64,000 nt of DNA from an uncultured Rhodospirillaceae bacterium (GTDB lineage Bacteria; Pseudomonadota; Alphaproteobacteria; Rhodospirillales; Magnetospirillaceae), in the NCBI GenBank assembly GCA_903901915.1, contig CAIUSV010000044.1:33327-97326 (forward strand). The letters are read 5' to 3'. How positions within the stretch are numbered: position 1 is the first letter of the stretch; the number at the start of each line of letters is the position of its first letter. Shown here piece after piece: positions 30,470 through 39,953 of this stretch. A model generated the notes under the pieces. It made no database searches. It was not told the origin of the DNA and was given only the letters and a program-made list of their open reading frames with translations. Made by a program: the position numbers and the translations under genes.

Positions 30470-31045
30470 TCAGAACGTGACGTTGTAGTCCGCGCCCGCG
30501 ACCTCAAGATAATAGGAGGTGACGCCCTTGACCTCGGCATCCACGATCAGGTCATGGGGAACCGAGGTCGCCAGGGCATCGACGCAGACCTGGCAGATGG
30601 TATAGCGGACCCCCAGGTCGCTGGCGTGACGGATCAGGTCCTCCAGTTGGGCCATGCCCTTGCGGCGCATGACGTGGCGGATGATCGCCGGCCCCAACCC
30701 GCCGAAATTGAGTTGCGAGAGGGGAAGATTGCAGGCGCCGTCATGATTGAGACCGCGAATCACGTGCTGTAAGGTGACATCGGTCTCCGGCATCCGGCCC
30801 GGTCCACCGCGAAGCCCGCCGAACCACTTGGCCGGAGAGAAGCGCGAGCGCGGCTTGCGCACGCAGTTCATCCCGTAGAGCACGAACCACATGCTCATTG
30901 CCATCCCCATTGCCTGAAAGCCGGCGGCGATCTCGAAAGCCAGGATCGCCTTGTCCAACTCGCCGCTGACCAGCAGGATGGTGCCCTTCTTTCCGGCGTT
31001 GGCGCCCGGCTCGACCGGCGCCACGGCGTCAACCGCGCTTTCCAT
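30470..31045 (-). CDS. DsrE/DsrF-like (DsrE2-type) sulfur-relay family protein
   Basis: A 191-residue protein with the DsrE-like fold: a GTILLVSGELDKAILAFEIA start, then a hydrophobic stretch (GFQAMGMAMSMWFVLYGMN) and paired Cys sites including YTICQVCVDA. DsrE2-type proteins are usually encoded beside TusA and bind or transfer protein-bound persulfide sulfur; some are membrane-associated. ATG at 31045 has a GGGAGG ribosome-binding site and lies 2 nt after the stop of the tusA-like gene. A longer frame upstream is not used. The specific sulfur donor is unknown. Confidence 0.82.
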   Translation of the reverse strand: MESAVDAVAPVEPGANAGKKGTILLVSGELDKAILAFEIAAGFQAMGMAMSMWFVLYGMNCVRKPRSRFSPAKWFGGLRGGPGRMPETDVTLQHVIRGLNHDGACNLPLSQLNFGGLGPAIIRHVMRRKGMAQLEDLIRHASDLGVRYTICQVCVDALATSVPHDLIVDAEVKGVTSYYLEVAGADYNVTF

Positions 31046-31047
31046 CG

Positions 31048-31287
31048 TCACCTCCCGATCCGGATGATGATGCGGGTGCATGACGCGTCGGTGGCAGTCA
31101 CCTCGGCGACGGCATGGCCGTTGACCTGACAGAAGTCGCGGACGGTGCTTTCAAAGACGGGGTCGTTGCCGGTTATTTCGACCATCTGCCCGGGCTTGAG
31201 GTCGGCAACGACCTTCGCCAGACAAATCAGCGGCACCGGGCAACACATGCCCGTGACGTCCAGGCGCGAATCGATCTGTTCGTTCAT
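31048..31287 (-). CDS. TusA/SirA-family sulfur carrier protein
   Basis: A 79-residue protein with the two-layer TusA fold and the active-site motif CPVP (Cys16), preceded by a second Cys (MCCPVPL). TusA-family proteins accept persulfide sulfur from a desulfurase or rhodanese and hand it to DsrE-type or other acceptors. ATG at 31287; the upstream extension of the frame lacks similarity. It is coupled to the dsrE-like gene (2-nt gap). Because no tusBCD or dsr operon is nearby, a role in thiouridylation versus sulfur oxidation or redox sensing cannot be settled. Confidence 0.85.
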   Translation of the reverse strand: MNEQIDSRLDVTGMCCPVPLICLAKVVADLKPGQMVEITGNDPVFESTVRDFCQVNGHAVAEVTATDASCTRIIIRIGR

Positions 31288-31511
31288 CGCCCCCCCCAGA
31301 GCGGCCCGTGACGCGACGGCGCAACCGCGTTCCGACGGGCAGGCCGGATACGCTACGCCTCTGATCGGAGCAGAATAGGCAGACTTGCTATCGCCGGGCA
31401 CCCGGAAAACGGCGGGCACATACCTATGGAAATGCGACCCATGCCATGTCGCCTAGCCGAGGCGACAATGACCCTGCGGCCCAGCGATAGGGGGGAAAAG
31501 GCACTCGGCGA

Positions 31512-31587
31512 TGGTGGGCGGTGACGGGATCGAACCGCCGACATCCTGCGTGTAAAGCAGGCGCTCTGCCAGCTGAGCTAACCGCCC
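31512..31587 (-). tRNA. tRNA-Val (anticodon TAC)
   Basis: A 76-nt tRNA with encoded CCA. The acceptor GGGCGGT pairs with ACCGCCC, the D-arm contains TAGCTCAGCTGGCAGAGC, the anticodon loop is TTTACAC in a CCTGC/GCAGG stem, and the T-arm is GGCGG-TTCGATC-CCGTC. It lies just downstream of the HU gene on the same strand. Confidence 0.97.
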
Positions 31588-31592
31588 TTACC

Positions 31593-31627
31593 AAAACGAC
31601 AATGCCGGCCACCCAGGGCAGCCGGCA
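31593..31627 (-). terminator. Intrinsic terminator of the HU gene
   Basis: On the minus strand TGCCGGC (31627-31621) and GCCGGCA (31609-31603) form a 7-bp stem around an 11-nt loop, followed by TTGTCGTTTT. It begins 26 nt after the HU stop and ends just before tRNA-Val. Confidence 0.6.
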
Positions 31628-31652
31628 CGTCGATCACACGGAAGCGGCCAGA

Positions 31653-31928
31653 TTACTGGATCGCGTCCTTCAGGCCCTTGCCCGCCTTGAACTTCGGCTG
31701 CTTCGAGGCCGGAATCTTGATCTTGTCGCCGGTCCGAGGATTACGCCCCTCCGACGCGGCGCGACTTGCGACGGCAAAGGTACCGAAGCCGACGAGACGG
31801 ACCTCGTCCCCACCCTTCAGCGCGGCGGTAATCGCCTGAAAAACGCCGTCCACGGCTTTCGCCGCATCGGACTTGGACAGCCCGGTGGCGCTGGCCACGG
31901 CCGTCACGAGATCGTTCTTGTTCGACAA
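31653..31928 (-). CDS. hup: DNA-binding protein HU
   Basis: A 91-residue histone-like protein of the HU/IHF family, which bends and compacts DNA. It shows KNDLVTAVASATGLSKSDA at the N-terminus, the VRLVGFGTFAV strand and the DNA-arm motif GRNPRTGDKIKIPASKQPKF. The start is TTG at 31928, supported by an AAGGGGG ribosome-binding site 5 nt upstream; no ATG is available in frame. The single HU gene sits after lon, its usual alphaproteobacterial place. Confidence 0.96.
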   Translation of the reverse strand: MSNKNDLVTAVASATGLSKSDAAKAVDGVFQAITAALKGGDEVRLVGFGTFAVASRAASEGRNPRTGDKIKIPASKQPKFKAGKGLKDAIQ

Positions 31929-31955
31929 GTTGGCCCCCTTCGTTGCAACACGTAC

Positions 31956-31978
31956 GATAGTCGGTTCAGCCGACTATC
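31956..31978 (-). promoter_or_regulatory. Perfect 9-bp inverted repeat in the HU leader
   Basis: GATAGTCGG (31956-31964) and CCGACTATC (31970-31978) are exact inverted copies around TTCAG, 28 nt upstream of the HU start codon. It could be a 5'-UTR hairpin or a protein-binding dyad; the sequence alone does not decide. Confidence 0.45.
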
Positions 31979-32092
31979 TAATTGGACCGGGGCAGTCTAA
32001 TTCACGCCATCGGACAGCGTCAATCGTCAAAGCGCGCTAACCGGCGGAATTGCTGGGCTATTCCCCTCCGGCTATGGGCTTGCCCTTATATG

Positions 32093-32124
32093 GAAAACGG
32101 CCGTCCGGAAAACGGGCGGCCGCC
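32093..32124 (-). terminator. Probable terminator after lon
   Basis: On the minus strand two CGGCCG segments (32122-32117 and 32103-32098) can pair around a 13-nt loop and are followed by TTTTCC. It begins about 30 nt after the lon stop, between lon and the HU promoter region. Confidence 0.45.
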
Positions 32125-32152
32125 CCAATATCAACCGCCCGACACACCGGAC

Positions 32153-34582
32153 TCAGTGGGTCACGACACCGCCAGCGGCGGCGGCGGCCACCTCGCCATC
32201 CTTGGCCACCTTGGCCTTGGCGTCGGCGGCATCGTCGGCGGGTTCCTCCCATTCGATCGCCACCGGCATCCTGACCAGGGCGTGACGCAGGACCTCGTCG
32301 GCGGTGGCGACCGGAATGATGTCGAGTCCCTTCTTGACGTTGTCGGGGATCTCGGCCAAGTCCTTCTCGTTCTCCTTGGGGATCAGCACGGTCTTGATGC
32401 CACCCCGCAGCGCCGCCAGCAGCTTTTCCTTGAGACCGCCGATGGGCAACACCCGGCCACGCAAGGTGATCTCGCCGGTCATCGCCACGTCGCGGCGCAC
32501 CGGAATGCCGGTCAGCACCGAAACGATGGTGGTGCACATGGCGACACCGGCGGAGGGACCGTCCTTGGGTGTAGCGCCCTCGGGAACGTGAACGTGGATA
32601 TCGCGCTTCTCGAACACCGTCGGCTTGATCCCCAGGCTGACGGCGCGCGAACGTACATAGGAACGGGCAGCCTGCACCGACTCCTGCATCACGTCGCCCA
32701 GCTTGCCGGTATGGCTGAAGGTGCCCTTGCCGGGCATGCTGACCGCCTCGATGGTGAGCAGTTCACCGCCCACCTCGGTCCAGGCCAGACCAGTGACGAC
32801 GCCGACAAGATCCAGTTCCTCGACCTCGCCGAAGCGGAAGCGATGGATGCCGGCGTACTTCTCCAGGTTGCGCGGCGTCACCGACACCCGGGTCTTGCCC
32901 TTCGAGACGATCTCCTTGACCGCCTTGCGCGCCAGATTGGCCAGTTCGCGTTCCATGTTGCGCACGCCGGCCTCGCGCGTGTAGTAGCGCACCAGGTGGC
33001 GCAGCGCCTCGTCGCTGACCGACCACTCGCCCTTGCGCAGGCCGGCGGCCTTGACCACCTTGGGCAACAGGTGGCGCTTGGCGATCTCGACCTTCTCGTC
33101 CTCGGTGTAACCCGAAAGGCGGATGGTTTCCATGCGGTCCAGCAGCGGCTGCGGCATGCGCATGGTGTTGGCGGTGGTGACGAACATCACGTCGGACAGA
33201 TCGTAATCCACCTCGAGATAATGGTCGTTGAAGGTCGAATTCTGCTCGGGGTCCAGAACCTCCAGCAGCGCCGAGGCGGGATCGCCGCGCCAGTCCGCCC
33301 CCAGCTTGTCGATTTCGTCGAGCAGGAATAGCGGGTTGGAGGTCTTGGCCTTCTTCATGCCCTGGACGATCTTGCCCGGCATCGAGCCAATATAGGTGCG
33401 GCGATGACCGCGCACCTCGGCCTCGTCGCGGACGCCTCCCAGGCTCATACGGACGAAGTTGCGGCCGGTGGCGTGGGCGATGGACTTGCCCAGCGAGGTC
33501 TTGCCGACACCGGGCGGCCCGACCAGGCACAGGATCGGCCCCTTGACCTTCTCGGTACGGATCTGCACCGCCAGATATTCAAGGATACGCTCCTTGACCT
33601 TCTCCAGGCCGTAATGATCGGCGTTGAGCACCTTTTCCGCCAGCACCACGTCCTTCTTGACCTTGGAGCGCTTCTTCCACGGAATGGTCAACAGCCAATC
33701 AAGGTAGTTGCGCACCACCGTCGCCTCGGCCGACATCGGACTCATGGACTTGAGCTTCTTCAACTCGGCCATGGCCTTTTCCCGCGCCTCGGGGGAAAGC
33801 TTGGTCTTGACGATGCGCTCCTCGATCTCGGCGGCCTCGTCCTTGCCGTCCTCGGTCTCGCCCAGTTCCTTCTGGATCGCCTTCAGCTGCTCGTTGAGAT
33901 AGTACTCGCGCTGGGTCTTCTCCATCTGCCGCTTGACGCGGTTGCGGATCTTCTTTTCGACCTGCAAAACGCCGATCTCGCCTTCCATGTAGGAATAGAC
34001 GCGCTCCAGGCGTTCGGAGATGACGTCGATCTCAAGCAGTTCCTGTTTCTCGGCGATCTTCAACGCCAGATGCGACGCCACCGTGTCGGCCAGCTTGGCC
34101 GAATCCTCGATCTGGTTGATCGAGACCAGCACCTCGGGCGGGATCTTCTTGTTCAGCTTGATGTACTGCTCGAACTGCGACACCACCGAACGCGACAGCG
34201 CCTCCATTTCCTGAAGGTCGCCCTCACGCTCGTCCACCACGTCGGCATAGGCCTGGAAGAAAGCGTCGTTCTGGGTAAAGCCGGTGATACGGGCGCGCTT
34301 GCCGCCCTCGACCAGCACCTTGACGGTGCCATCGGGCAGCTTCAGCAGTTGCAGTACGGTGGACACGGTGCCGACGGTATAGATGTCCTCGGTGCCGGGA
34401 TCGTCCTGGGCGGCGTTTTTCTGCGCCACCAGCAGGATCTGCTTGTCCTCGCGCATCACGTCTTCCAGCGCCCGGACCGACTTCTCGCGGCCGACGAACA
34501 GCGGGACGATCATATGGGGGAAGACGACGATGTCGCGGAGGGGAAGAACCGGAAAGACGTCGCCACGCGGGTTTTCGACCAT
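32153..34582 (-). CDS. lon: ATP-dependent protease Lon (LonA)
   Basis: An 809-residue LonA protease that degrades misfolded and regulatory proteins. It has the N-terminal substrate domain (from [13 protein letters not shown]), a coiled coil around residues 190-260, the AAA+ module with Walker A GPPGVGKT (355-362) and Walker B LFLLDEID, and the C-terminal Ser/Lys protease domain with Ser677 in PKDGPSAG and Lys720 in GGLKEKLL. The tail is Ala/Val-rich. ATG at 34582; an upstream open stretch is not conserved. A heat-shock-like promoter lies about 124 nt upstream. Confidence 0.98.
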   Translation of the reverse strand: MVENPRGDVFPVLPLRDIVVFPHMIVPLFVGREKSVRALEDVMREDKQILLVAQKNAAQDDPGTEDIYTVGTVSTVLQLLKLPDGTVKVLVEGGKRARITGFTQNDAFFQAYADVVDEREGDLQEMEALSRSVVSQFEQYIKLNKKIPPEVLVSINQIEDSAKLADTVASHLALKIAEKQELLEIDVISERLERVYSYMEGEIGVLQVEKKIRNRVKRQMEKTQREYYLNEQLKAIQKELGETEDGKDEAAEIEERIVKTKLSPEAREKAMAELKKLKSMSPMSAEATVVRNYLDWLLTIPWKKRSKVKKDVVLAEKVLNADHYGLEKVKERILEYLAVQIRTEKVKGPILCLVGPPGVGKTSLGKSIAHATGRNFVRMSLGGVRDEAEVRGHRRTYIGSMPGKIVQGMKKAKTSNPLFLLDEIDKLGADWRGDPASALLEVLDPEQNSTFNDHYLEVDYDLSDVMFVTTANTMRMPQPLLDRMETIRLSGYTEDEKVEIAKRHLLPKVVKAAGLRKGEWSVSDEALRHLVRYYTREAGVRNMERELANLARKAVKEIVSKGKTRVSVTPRNLEKYAGIHRFRFGEVEELDLVGVVTGLAWTEVGGELLTIEAVSMPGKGTFSHTGKLGDVMQESVQAARSYVRSRAVSLGIKPTVFEKRDIHVHVPEGATPKDGPSAGVAMCTTIVSVLTGIPVRRDVAMTGEITLRGRVLPIGGLKEKLLAALRGGIKTVLIPKENEKDLAEIPDNVKKGLDIIPVATADEVLRHALVRMPVAIEWEEPADDAADAKAKVAKDGEVAAAAAGGVVTH

Positions 34583-34705
34583 GCTGCCTCGTTTACGCCT
34601 GCGGTTCCGAATGAGCCAGGGAACCATCGACGGCAAAGTGTTCGGAAAAAATGTGCGCGGGAAACTCGGCTTCCCGGCGGGATTGTTCTGGCACCGAACA
34701 AGTTG

Positions 34706-34729
34706 GTGGGGTTTACCAGCTTCGTCAAG
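34706..34729 (-). promoter_or_regulatory. Candidate sigma-32 (heat-shock) promoter of lon
   Basis: On the minus strand CTTGAC (34729-34724) is followed after 12 nt by CCCCAC (34711-34706), close to the sigma-32 pattern CTTGAA-N13-CCCCAT. It lies in the 176-nt clpX-lon gap, 124 nt before the lon ATG. Lon is a classical heat-shock gene, which fits. Confidence 0.42.
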
Positions 34730-34758
34730 GCAGCCCGAGCATTCCCCGAGGAATTACC

Positions 34759-36024
34759 TCACGCGCTGGTTCCCACGTCCTCTCGCCGCTCGGCGTAGAT
34801 GTACAGCGGCTTGGCGCGGCCCTCGACCACTTCCTTGTTGATCACCACCTCATCGACGGCGTCGAGACCGGGCAGATCAAACATGGTGTCGAGCAGAATC
34901 GCCTCCATGATCGAGCGCAAACCGCGCGCGCCGGTCTTGCGGGCGATGGCCTTTTCCGCGATGGACTTAAGCGCATCGTCGCTGAACGACAACCGCACGT
35001 CCTCCATCTCGAACAGACGCTGGTACTGCTTGACCAGGGCGTTCTTCGGCTTGGACAGGATGTCGATCAAGGCATCGACGTCGAGGTCCTCCAACGTCGC
35101 CAGCACCGGCAGGCGGCCGACGAATTCGGGGATCAGCCCGAATTTCAGCAAGTCCTCGGGTTCGACTTCACGCAGGATTTCGCCGGTGCGACGCTCGTCG
35201 GGACCGCGCACGTCGGCACCAAAGCCGATGGAGGTGCCCCGGCCGCGGGTCGAGATGATCTTTTCCAGACCGGCGAAGGCGCCGCCGCAGATGAACAGGA
35301 TATTGGTGGTATCGACCTGCAGGAACTCCTGCTGGGGATGCTTGCGCCCGCCCTGGGGCGGTACCGAAGCCACCGTGCCTTCCATGATCTTGAGCAGCGC
35401 CTGCTGCACCCCCTCGCCCGACACGTCGCGGGTGATCGAAGGATTGTCGGACTTGCGGCTGATCTTGTCGACCTCGTCGATGTAGACGATGCCGCGCTGC
35501 GCCCGCTCGACGTTGTATTCAGCCGATTGCAACAGCTTGAGGATGATGTTCTCGACATCCTCGCCGACATAGCCGGCTTCGGTCAGCGTGGTGGCGTCGG
35601 CCATGGTGAAGGGAACGTCGAGGATGCGGGCCAGCGTCTGGGCCAGCAGCGTCTTGCCGCAGCCGGTGGGACCGATCAGCAGGATGTTGGACTTGGCCAG
35701 CTCGACTTCGTTGCTTTTGGCGCCGTGCTGCAACCGCTTGTAGTGGTTGTGGACGGCAACCGCCAGCACCTTCTTGGCATGGCCCTGGCCGATGACATAA
35801 TCGTCGAGAACGGAGCAGATGTCCTTGGGCGTCGGCACCCCGTCGCGGGAGCGCACCAGATGGGTCTTGTGCTCCTCGCGGATGATGTCCATGCACAGCT
35901 CGACGCATTCATCGCAGATGAATACCGTCGGCCCGGCGATGAGCTTCCTTACCTCATGCTGGCTCTTTCCGCAGAACGAGCAGTACAAGGTGTTCTTGGA
36001 ATCGCCGCTGGTGGACTTGGTCAT
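34759..36024 (-). CDS. clpX: ATP-dependent Clp protease ATP-binding subunit ClpX
   Basis: A 421-residue AAA+ unfoldase that feeds substrates to ClpP. The N-terminal zinc-binding domain has Cys15, Cys18, Cys37 and Cys40. Walker A is GPTGCGKT (118-125), Walker [11 protein letters not shown], the pore loop GYVG (in [13 protein letters not shown]), and sensor 2 TGARGLRS. Normal length. ATG at 36024. It follows clpP by 121 nt on the same strand, in the conserved tig-clpP-clpX-lon order. Confidence 0.98.
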   Translation of the reverse strand: MTKSTSGDSKNTLYCSFCGKSQHEVRKLIAGPTVFICDECVELCMDIIREEHKTHLVRSRDGVPTPKDICSVLDDYVIGQGHAKKVLAVAVHNHYKRLQHGAKSNEVELAKSNILLIGPTGCGKTLLAQTLARILDVPFTMADATTLTEAGYVGEDVENIILKLLQSAEYNVERAQRGIVYIDEVDKISRKSDNPSITRDVSGEGVQQALLKIMEGTVASVPPQGGRKHPQQEFLQVDTTNILFICGGAFAGLEKIISTRGRGTSIGFGADVRGPDERRTGEILREVEPEDLLKFGLIPEFVGRLPVLATLEDLDVDALIDILSKPKNALVKQYQRLFEMEDVRLSFSDDALKSIAEKAIARKTGARGLRSIMEAILLDTMFDLPGLDAVDEVVINKEVVEGRAKPLYIYAERREDVGTSA

Positions 36025-36145
36025 CGAAACTCCGTTGGCTCAGGGCCGCCGCACCCGAAGAATAATGTTAGACACAGCCGCGCGCGCCAGACAATGACAA
36101 TTCCGTCATGCCCGGCAACGCTTTCGGACGGTTCGCGCACCGCGA

Positions 36146-36790
36146 TCAGGCGGAGGCGCCGTCACCTTCCGGCGGCGGACGACGGTTCACCACCTGATCG
36201 ATCAGGCCGAATTCCTTGGCCTCCTCGGAGGTCATGAACTTGTCGCGCTCCATCACCTTTTCGATCACATCCAACGGCTGGCCGGTATGTTCGACGTAGA
36301 TGTTGTTGAGCCGGGCCCGCAATGCAAGGATCTCGCGTGCCTGAATCTCGATATCGGTGGCCTGGCCCTGGGCACCACCCGACGGCTGGTGGACCATGAT
36401 ACGGGCGTTGGGCAACGAGAACCGCTTGCCCTTCTCTCCGGCGGCCATCAACAGCGACCCCATCGATGCGGCCTGACCGATGCACACCGTCGAAACCTTG
36501 GGACGGATGTACTGCATGGTGTCGTAGATCGCCAGCCCCGCCGTCACCACGCCGCCCGGCGAGTTGATGTAGAACGAGATGTCCTTGCTCGGATTCTCCG
36601 ACTCCAGGAAGAGCAACTGGGCACAGATCAGGCTGGCGACTTCGTCGTGGACCTGACCGGTCAGAAAGATGATGCGCTCCTTGAGCAAGCGGGAATAGAT
36701 GTCGTAGGACCGCTCGCCCCGGTTGGTCTGCTCGACCACCATGGGGACCAGGGTGTTCATGTGGAGGTCGATGGGATCTCTCTCGCGCAT
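36146..36790 (-). CDS. clpP: ATP-dependent Clp protease proteolytic subunit ClpP
   Basis: A 214-residue serine protease subunit that forms the double-heptamer chamber. The catalytic Ser109 is in [10 protein letters not shown] and His134 in [11 protein letters not shown]; the third residue is the Asp in DKFMTSEEA. The N-terminus [20 protein letters not shown] is typical. ATG at 36790 is used; an ATG ten codons later is possible. It follows tig by 37 nt. Confidence 0.98.
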   Translation of the reverse strand: MRERDPIDLHMNTLVPMVVEQTNRGERSYDIYSRLLKERIIFLTGQVHDEVASLICAQLLFLESENPSKDISFYINSPGGVVTAGLAIYDTMQYIRPKVSTVCIGQAASMGSLLMAAGEKGKRFSLPNARIMVHQPSGGAQGQATDIEIQAREILALRARLNNIYVEHTGQPLDVIEKVMERDKFMTSEEAKEFGLIDQVVNRRPPPEGDGASA

Positions 36791-36827
36791 GGTCCGTCCT
36801 TTGCTCGTGTGTCTTCCGGGCAGGCCC

Positions 36828-38210
36828 TTACTCGTCGGCCGCCTTCTTCTTGGCGGCGGCTTTCTTCTTCGGCTTGGCCGGAGCGGCGGCGGCGGCCTCC
36901 TCGGGATCCTTGCGCAGATCGGCGGCCGAGACCGGCTTGTCGGCGATCTTGGCCAGTTCCAGAATGAAATCGACCACCTTTTCCTCGTAGAGCGGCGCCC
37001 GCAGCGATTCCAGGGCTTCCTCGTTCTTCTGGTAGTACTGAAGAACCATGTGCTCCTGCCCGGGGAAACGCCGCGCCTCGGTCATGATGCCGCGATTGAT
37101 GTCATCCTGGGTCACCGTGATGTTGTTGACCCGGCCGACTTCGGCCAGCAGCAGGCCGAGACGGACCCGTCGCTCGGACAGGGTGCGGTATTCGGCCTTC
37201 AGCTCGTCCTCGGACTTGCCGGCATCGGCGGCGTCGAGACGGCCGGCCTGACGGTCCTCATCGACCTGCTTCCAGATCTGCTCGAACTCGTGGTCGAGCA
37301 TGGTGGGCGGAACGGCAAAATCGTGATTGGCCGACAGCACGTCCAGCAGGGCGCGCTTGAGCCGCAGCCGGGCGGCGGCGTCCAACTCGCGGCCGATCTC
37401 GCCGCGAATGGCCTCCTTGAGCGCGTCCAACGATTCCAGGCCCACCGATTTGGCCAGTTCGTCATCGACGGCGGCGGGCTTGGGCGCCCGGACTTCCTTG
37501 ACCGTGACGTCGAAGGTCACCGGCTTGCCGGCCAGATCCTCGTTGCCGTAATCGGCGGGGAACGACACGTCCACCGCCACCTCGGCCCCGGCCTTCTTGC
37601 CGATCAGCTGGTCCTCGAAGCCGGGAATGAAGGTGTTGGACCCCAGCTTCAGCGAATAACCCTCGGCGGTGCCACCGGGGAAGGCGACGCCGTCCAGCTT
37701 GCCGACGAAATCGATCACCGCCACGTCACCCGACTTGGCGGCGCGCTTGACCGGCTCGGACGATTCGTTGCGCTCGGCGATACGGGCCAACGCCTCGTCG
37801 ATCTCGGAATCGGGAACCTCGGCCTTCTCGCGCTCCAGACTGACGGTGGCGAAATCCATCGGCTTGATCTCGGGCATGACCTCGATCGCGACGGTGAATT
37901 CCAGGTCGGTGCCATCGGCATAGTTGCTGATCTCGACCTTGGGCTGGGTCGCCGGACGCAGCCCGCCATCGGCGACGGCCTTGCCGGTGCCGTCGTTGAC
38001 GGCCGCCTCCAGGACCTCGCCCAGAATGGCGGAACCATACTTCTTGCGCACCAGGGCGAGCGGCACCTTGCCGGGACGGAAGCCGGGCATGGACACGGTG
38101 CGGGCGATCTCCGCCAGCCTGCCCTGCATCCGAGTTTCGAGTTGTCCGGCGGGAACGACGACCTTGAATTCACGCTTCAGGCCTTCGGCATTGATCTCGG
38201 TTACCTGCAT
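36828..38210 (-). CDS. tig: Trigger factor (ribosome-associated chaperone and peptidyl-prolyl isomerase)
   Basis: A 460-residue chaperone. The N-terminal ribosome-binding domain carries the [14 protein letters not shown] signature; the central FKBP-type domain includes [20 protein letters not shown]; the helical C-terminal domain follows and ends in a Lys/Ala-rich tail ([15 protein letters not shown]). It binds nascent chains at the ribosome exit. ATG at 38210. It heads the tig-clpP-clpX-lon block, and tRNA-Leu lies just upstream on the same strand. Confidence 0.97.
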   Translation of the reverse strand: MQVTEINAEGLKREFKVVVPAGQLETRMQGRLAEIARTVSMPGFRPGKVPLALVRKKYGSAILGEVLEAAVNDGTGKAVADGGLRPATQPKVEISNYADGTDLEFTVAIEVMPEIKPMDFATVSLEREKAEVPDSEIDEALARIAERNESSEPVKRAAKSGDVAVIDFVGKLDGVAFPGGTAEGYSLKLGSNTFIPGFEDQLIGKKAGAEVAVDVSFPADYGNEDLAGKPVTFDVTVKEVRAPKPAAVDDELAKSVGLESLDALKEAIRGEIGRELDAAARLRLKRALLDVLSANHDFAVPPTMLDHEFEQIWKQVDEDRQAGRLDAADAGKSEDELKAEYRTLSERRVRLGLLLAEVGRVNNITVTQDDINRGIMTEARRFPGQEHMVLQYYQKNEEALESLRAPLYEEKVVDFILELAKIADKPVSAADLRKDPEEAAAAAPAKPKKKAAAKKKAADE

Positions 38211-38304
38211 CAGTCTTTCGCCAATCGAATCGAATGGGTTGCGTCGGTGACCCCGGCGGAGAGCGTACGCCCGGATGGCGGTCGCGCCCTCGGCGGCCGG
38301 TGGC

Positions 38305-38389
38305 TGGTGCGGCTGGAGGGACTTGAACCCCCACGCCTCGCGGCGTCAGGACCTAAACCTGATGCGTCTACCAGTTTCGCCACAGCCGC
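38305..38389 (-). tRNA. tRNA-Leu (anticodon TAG)
   Basis: An 85-nt class II tRNA with encoded CCA. The acceptor GCGGCTG pairs with CAGCCGC, the anticodon loop is TTTAGGT within a TCAGG/CCTGA stem, and a long variable arm (CGCCGCGAGGCG) marks it as leucine-type. The T-arm contains GGTTCAAGTCC. Confidence 0.97.
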
Positions 38390-38527
38390 CCCGTCGGGAG
38401 GGACCTGTCTATATCATGTTCGTTTCCGGGGAAATAGGGAAAAGCCGTCAAAGCGATTCGCCGCCGATTCCGCCCGCCGATCCGGGAAAACCACCCGCGG
38501 GAAATGCCAAACCGGTTGTGGGACATA

Positions 38528-38555
38528 TTGAACATCGTATAAACATGTTTACATT
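38528..38555 (+). promoter_or_regulatory. Candidate promoter of the globin-coupled sensor gene with an internal palindrome
   Basis: TTGAAC (38528-38533), a 16-nt spacer and TACATT (38550-38555) make a plausible sigma-70 promoter 58 nt before the ATG. The perfect palindrome TAAACATGTTTA (38540-38551) fills the spacer and overlaps the -10, so it may be an operator. The region is AT-rich compared with its surroundings. Confidence 0.45.
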
Positions 38556-38612
38556 CAGTCTCGGCTTGCTTCCTTCCATGAAAACACATACGTACGAAAT
38601 AGGCTGCATACG

Positions 38613-39944
38613 ATGGCTCTCGATCGCACCGATAATATCGCTTTTCTTCTGATCGACGAAGAAACCAGAAAAACATTACGGGAATTTCGCGACGTCCTGG
38701 GAAAGCATATCGATCAGATCCTCGATACATTCTATCGCCATGTTTCAAACACCCCCGCCACTGCGAAATTCTTCAGCGCGCCCGAACGGCTGGCCCATGC
38801 CCGCGCCCAGCAGAAGCGGCATTGGATGGAAAGCGTGTTCGTCGGCCAGTTCGACGATCGCTATTTCACCCAGGTCGCCCAGATCGGCCGGGCTCACCAG
38901 CGGATCGGGCTGGAGCCCACCTGGTACACCGCGGGATACTGCTTCGTCCTCAACATGGTGGCCCAGGTCGCGATCAACGAATACCGCAAGGACCCGGGGC
39001 GTCTGGCCAAGACCCTCGCCGCCGTCAACAAGGCCGCCTTCCTCGACATGGATCTGGCGACCTCGGTCTATATCGAGACCAACACCGCCGCCATCATCGC
39101 CCGCGAACTGGGAGTCAAGGCCGATGTGTTCGAGCGTGAGGTCAAGGGGCTGGTCGCCTCGGTGGCCGGCGCCGCCACCGAGATGGAGGCCACTGCCCGG
39201 GCCATGGCCGACACCGCCGAAGAGACCTCGCGCCAGTCCACCACCGTAGCCGCCGCCGCCGACGAGGCGACGGTGAACATCCAGACCGTCGCCGCCGCCG
39301 CCGAGGAACTCAGTTCCTCCATTTCGGAAATCAGCCGGCAGGTGTCCCACTCCGCCGCCATCGCCTCCGACGCCATGACCGAAGCCGACCGCACCAACCG
39401 GATGGTTCAAAGCCTGGCCGAAGCCGCCAGCCGAATCGGCCAGGTGGTCAAACTGATCAACGACATCGCCAGCCAAACCAACCTTCTGGCGCTCAACGCC
39501 ACCATCGAGGCGGCGCGAGCCGGCGATGCCGGCAAGGGCTTCGCAGTGGTCGCCAACGAGGTCAAAAGCCTGGCCAACCAGACCGCCAAGGCCACCGAGG
39601 AAATCACCGGCCAGATATCGGCGGTCCAGGCCGCCACCCGCGACGCCGTCGGCGCCATCGGCGCCATCGCCACCACCATCGGCCAGATCAACGACATCGC
39701 CGGGTCCATCGCCGCCTCGGTCGAGGAACAGGGCGCCGCCACCCAGGAAATCGCCCGCAACGTCCAACAGGCCGCCGTCGGCACCCAGGAGGTGACGTCC
39801 ACCATCTCCCGAGTCAACACCGCCGCCGCCGAAACCGGTGGTGCCGCCCGCCAAGTGCTGGACGCAGCCAGCGAGCTTTCCCGCAATTCCACCCGGCTGG
39901 AAACCCAGGTCGATACCTTCGTCCACCACATCCGCACGGGCTGA
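38613..39944 (+). CDS. Globin-coupled methyl-accepting chemotaxis protein (HemAT-like aerotaxis sensor)
   Basis: A 443-residue soluble transducer. The N-terminal protoglobin domain (about 10-165) has the proximal haem ligand His95 in [15 protein letters not shown], and the C-terminal MCP signalling domain (about 180-440) contains the hairpin [20 protein letters not shown]. No transmembrane segment or HAMP domain is present, as in HemAT. Globin-coupled sensors bind O2 at haem and signal to CheA. The gene stands alone, convergent with and 9 nt from the malonyl-CoA decarboxylase gene, with an AT-rich promoter region upstream. Confidence 0.94.
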   Translation: MALDRTDNIAFLLIDEETRKTLREFRDVLGKHIDQILDTFYRHVSNTPATAKFFSAPERLAHARAQQKRHWMESVFVGQFDDRYFTQVAQIGRAHQRIGLEPTWYTAGYCFVLNMVAQVAINEYRKDPGRLAKTLAAVNKAAFLDMDLATSVYIETNTAAIIARELGVKADVFEREVKGLVASVAGAATEMEATARAMADTAEETSRQSTTVAAAADEATVNIQTVAAAAEELSSSISEISRQVSHSAAIASDAMTEADRTNRMVQSLAEAASRIGQVVKLINDIASQTNLLALNATIEAARAGDAGKGFAVVANEVKSLANQTAKATEEITGQISAVQAATRDAVGAIGAIATTIGQINDIAGSIAASVEEQGAATQEIARNVQQAAVGTQEVTSTISRVNTAAAETGGAARQVLDAASELSRNSTRLETQVDTFVHHIRTG

Positions 39945-39953
39945 GGCCCGGGA

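Noticed and set aside
34656..34665. Third copy of the GAGTTTCCCG stem near lon, and another near 44851
   Set aside because: Only the 10-mer is shared. The sequence on either side does not match the 100-nt core, so they are chance or unrelated matches.
32153..38389. Genomic island next to tRNA-Leu
   Set aside because: The tRNA is intact with no attachment-site direct repeat or integrase, and the adjacent genes are housekeeping genes in conserved order.
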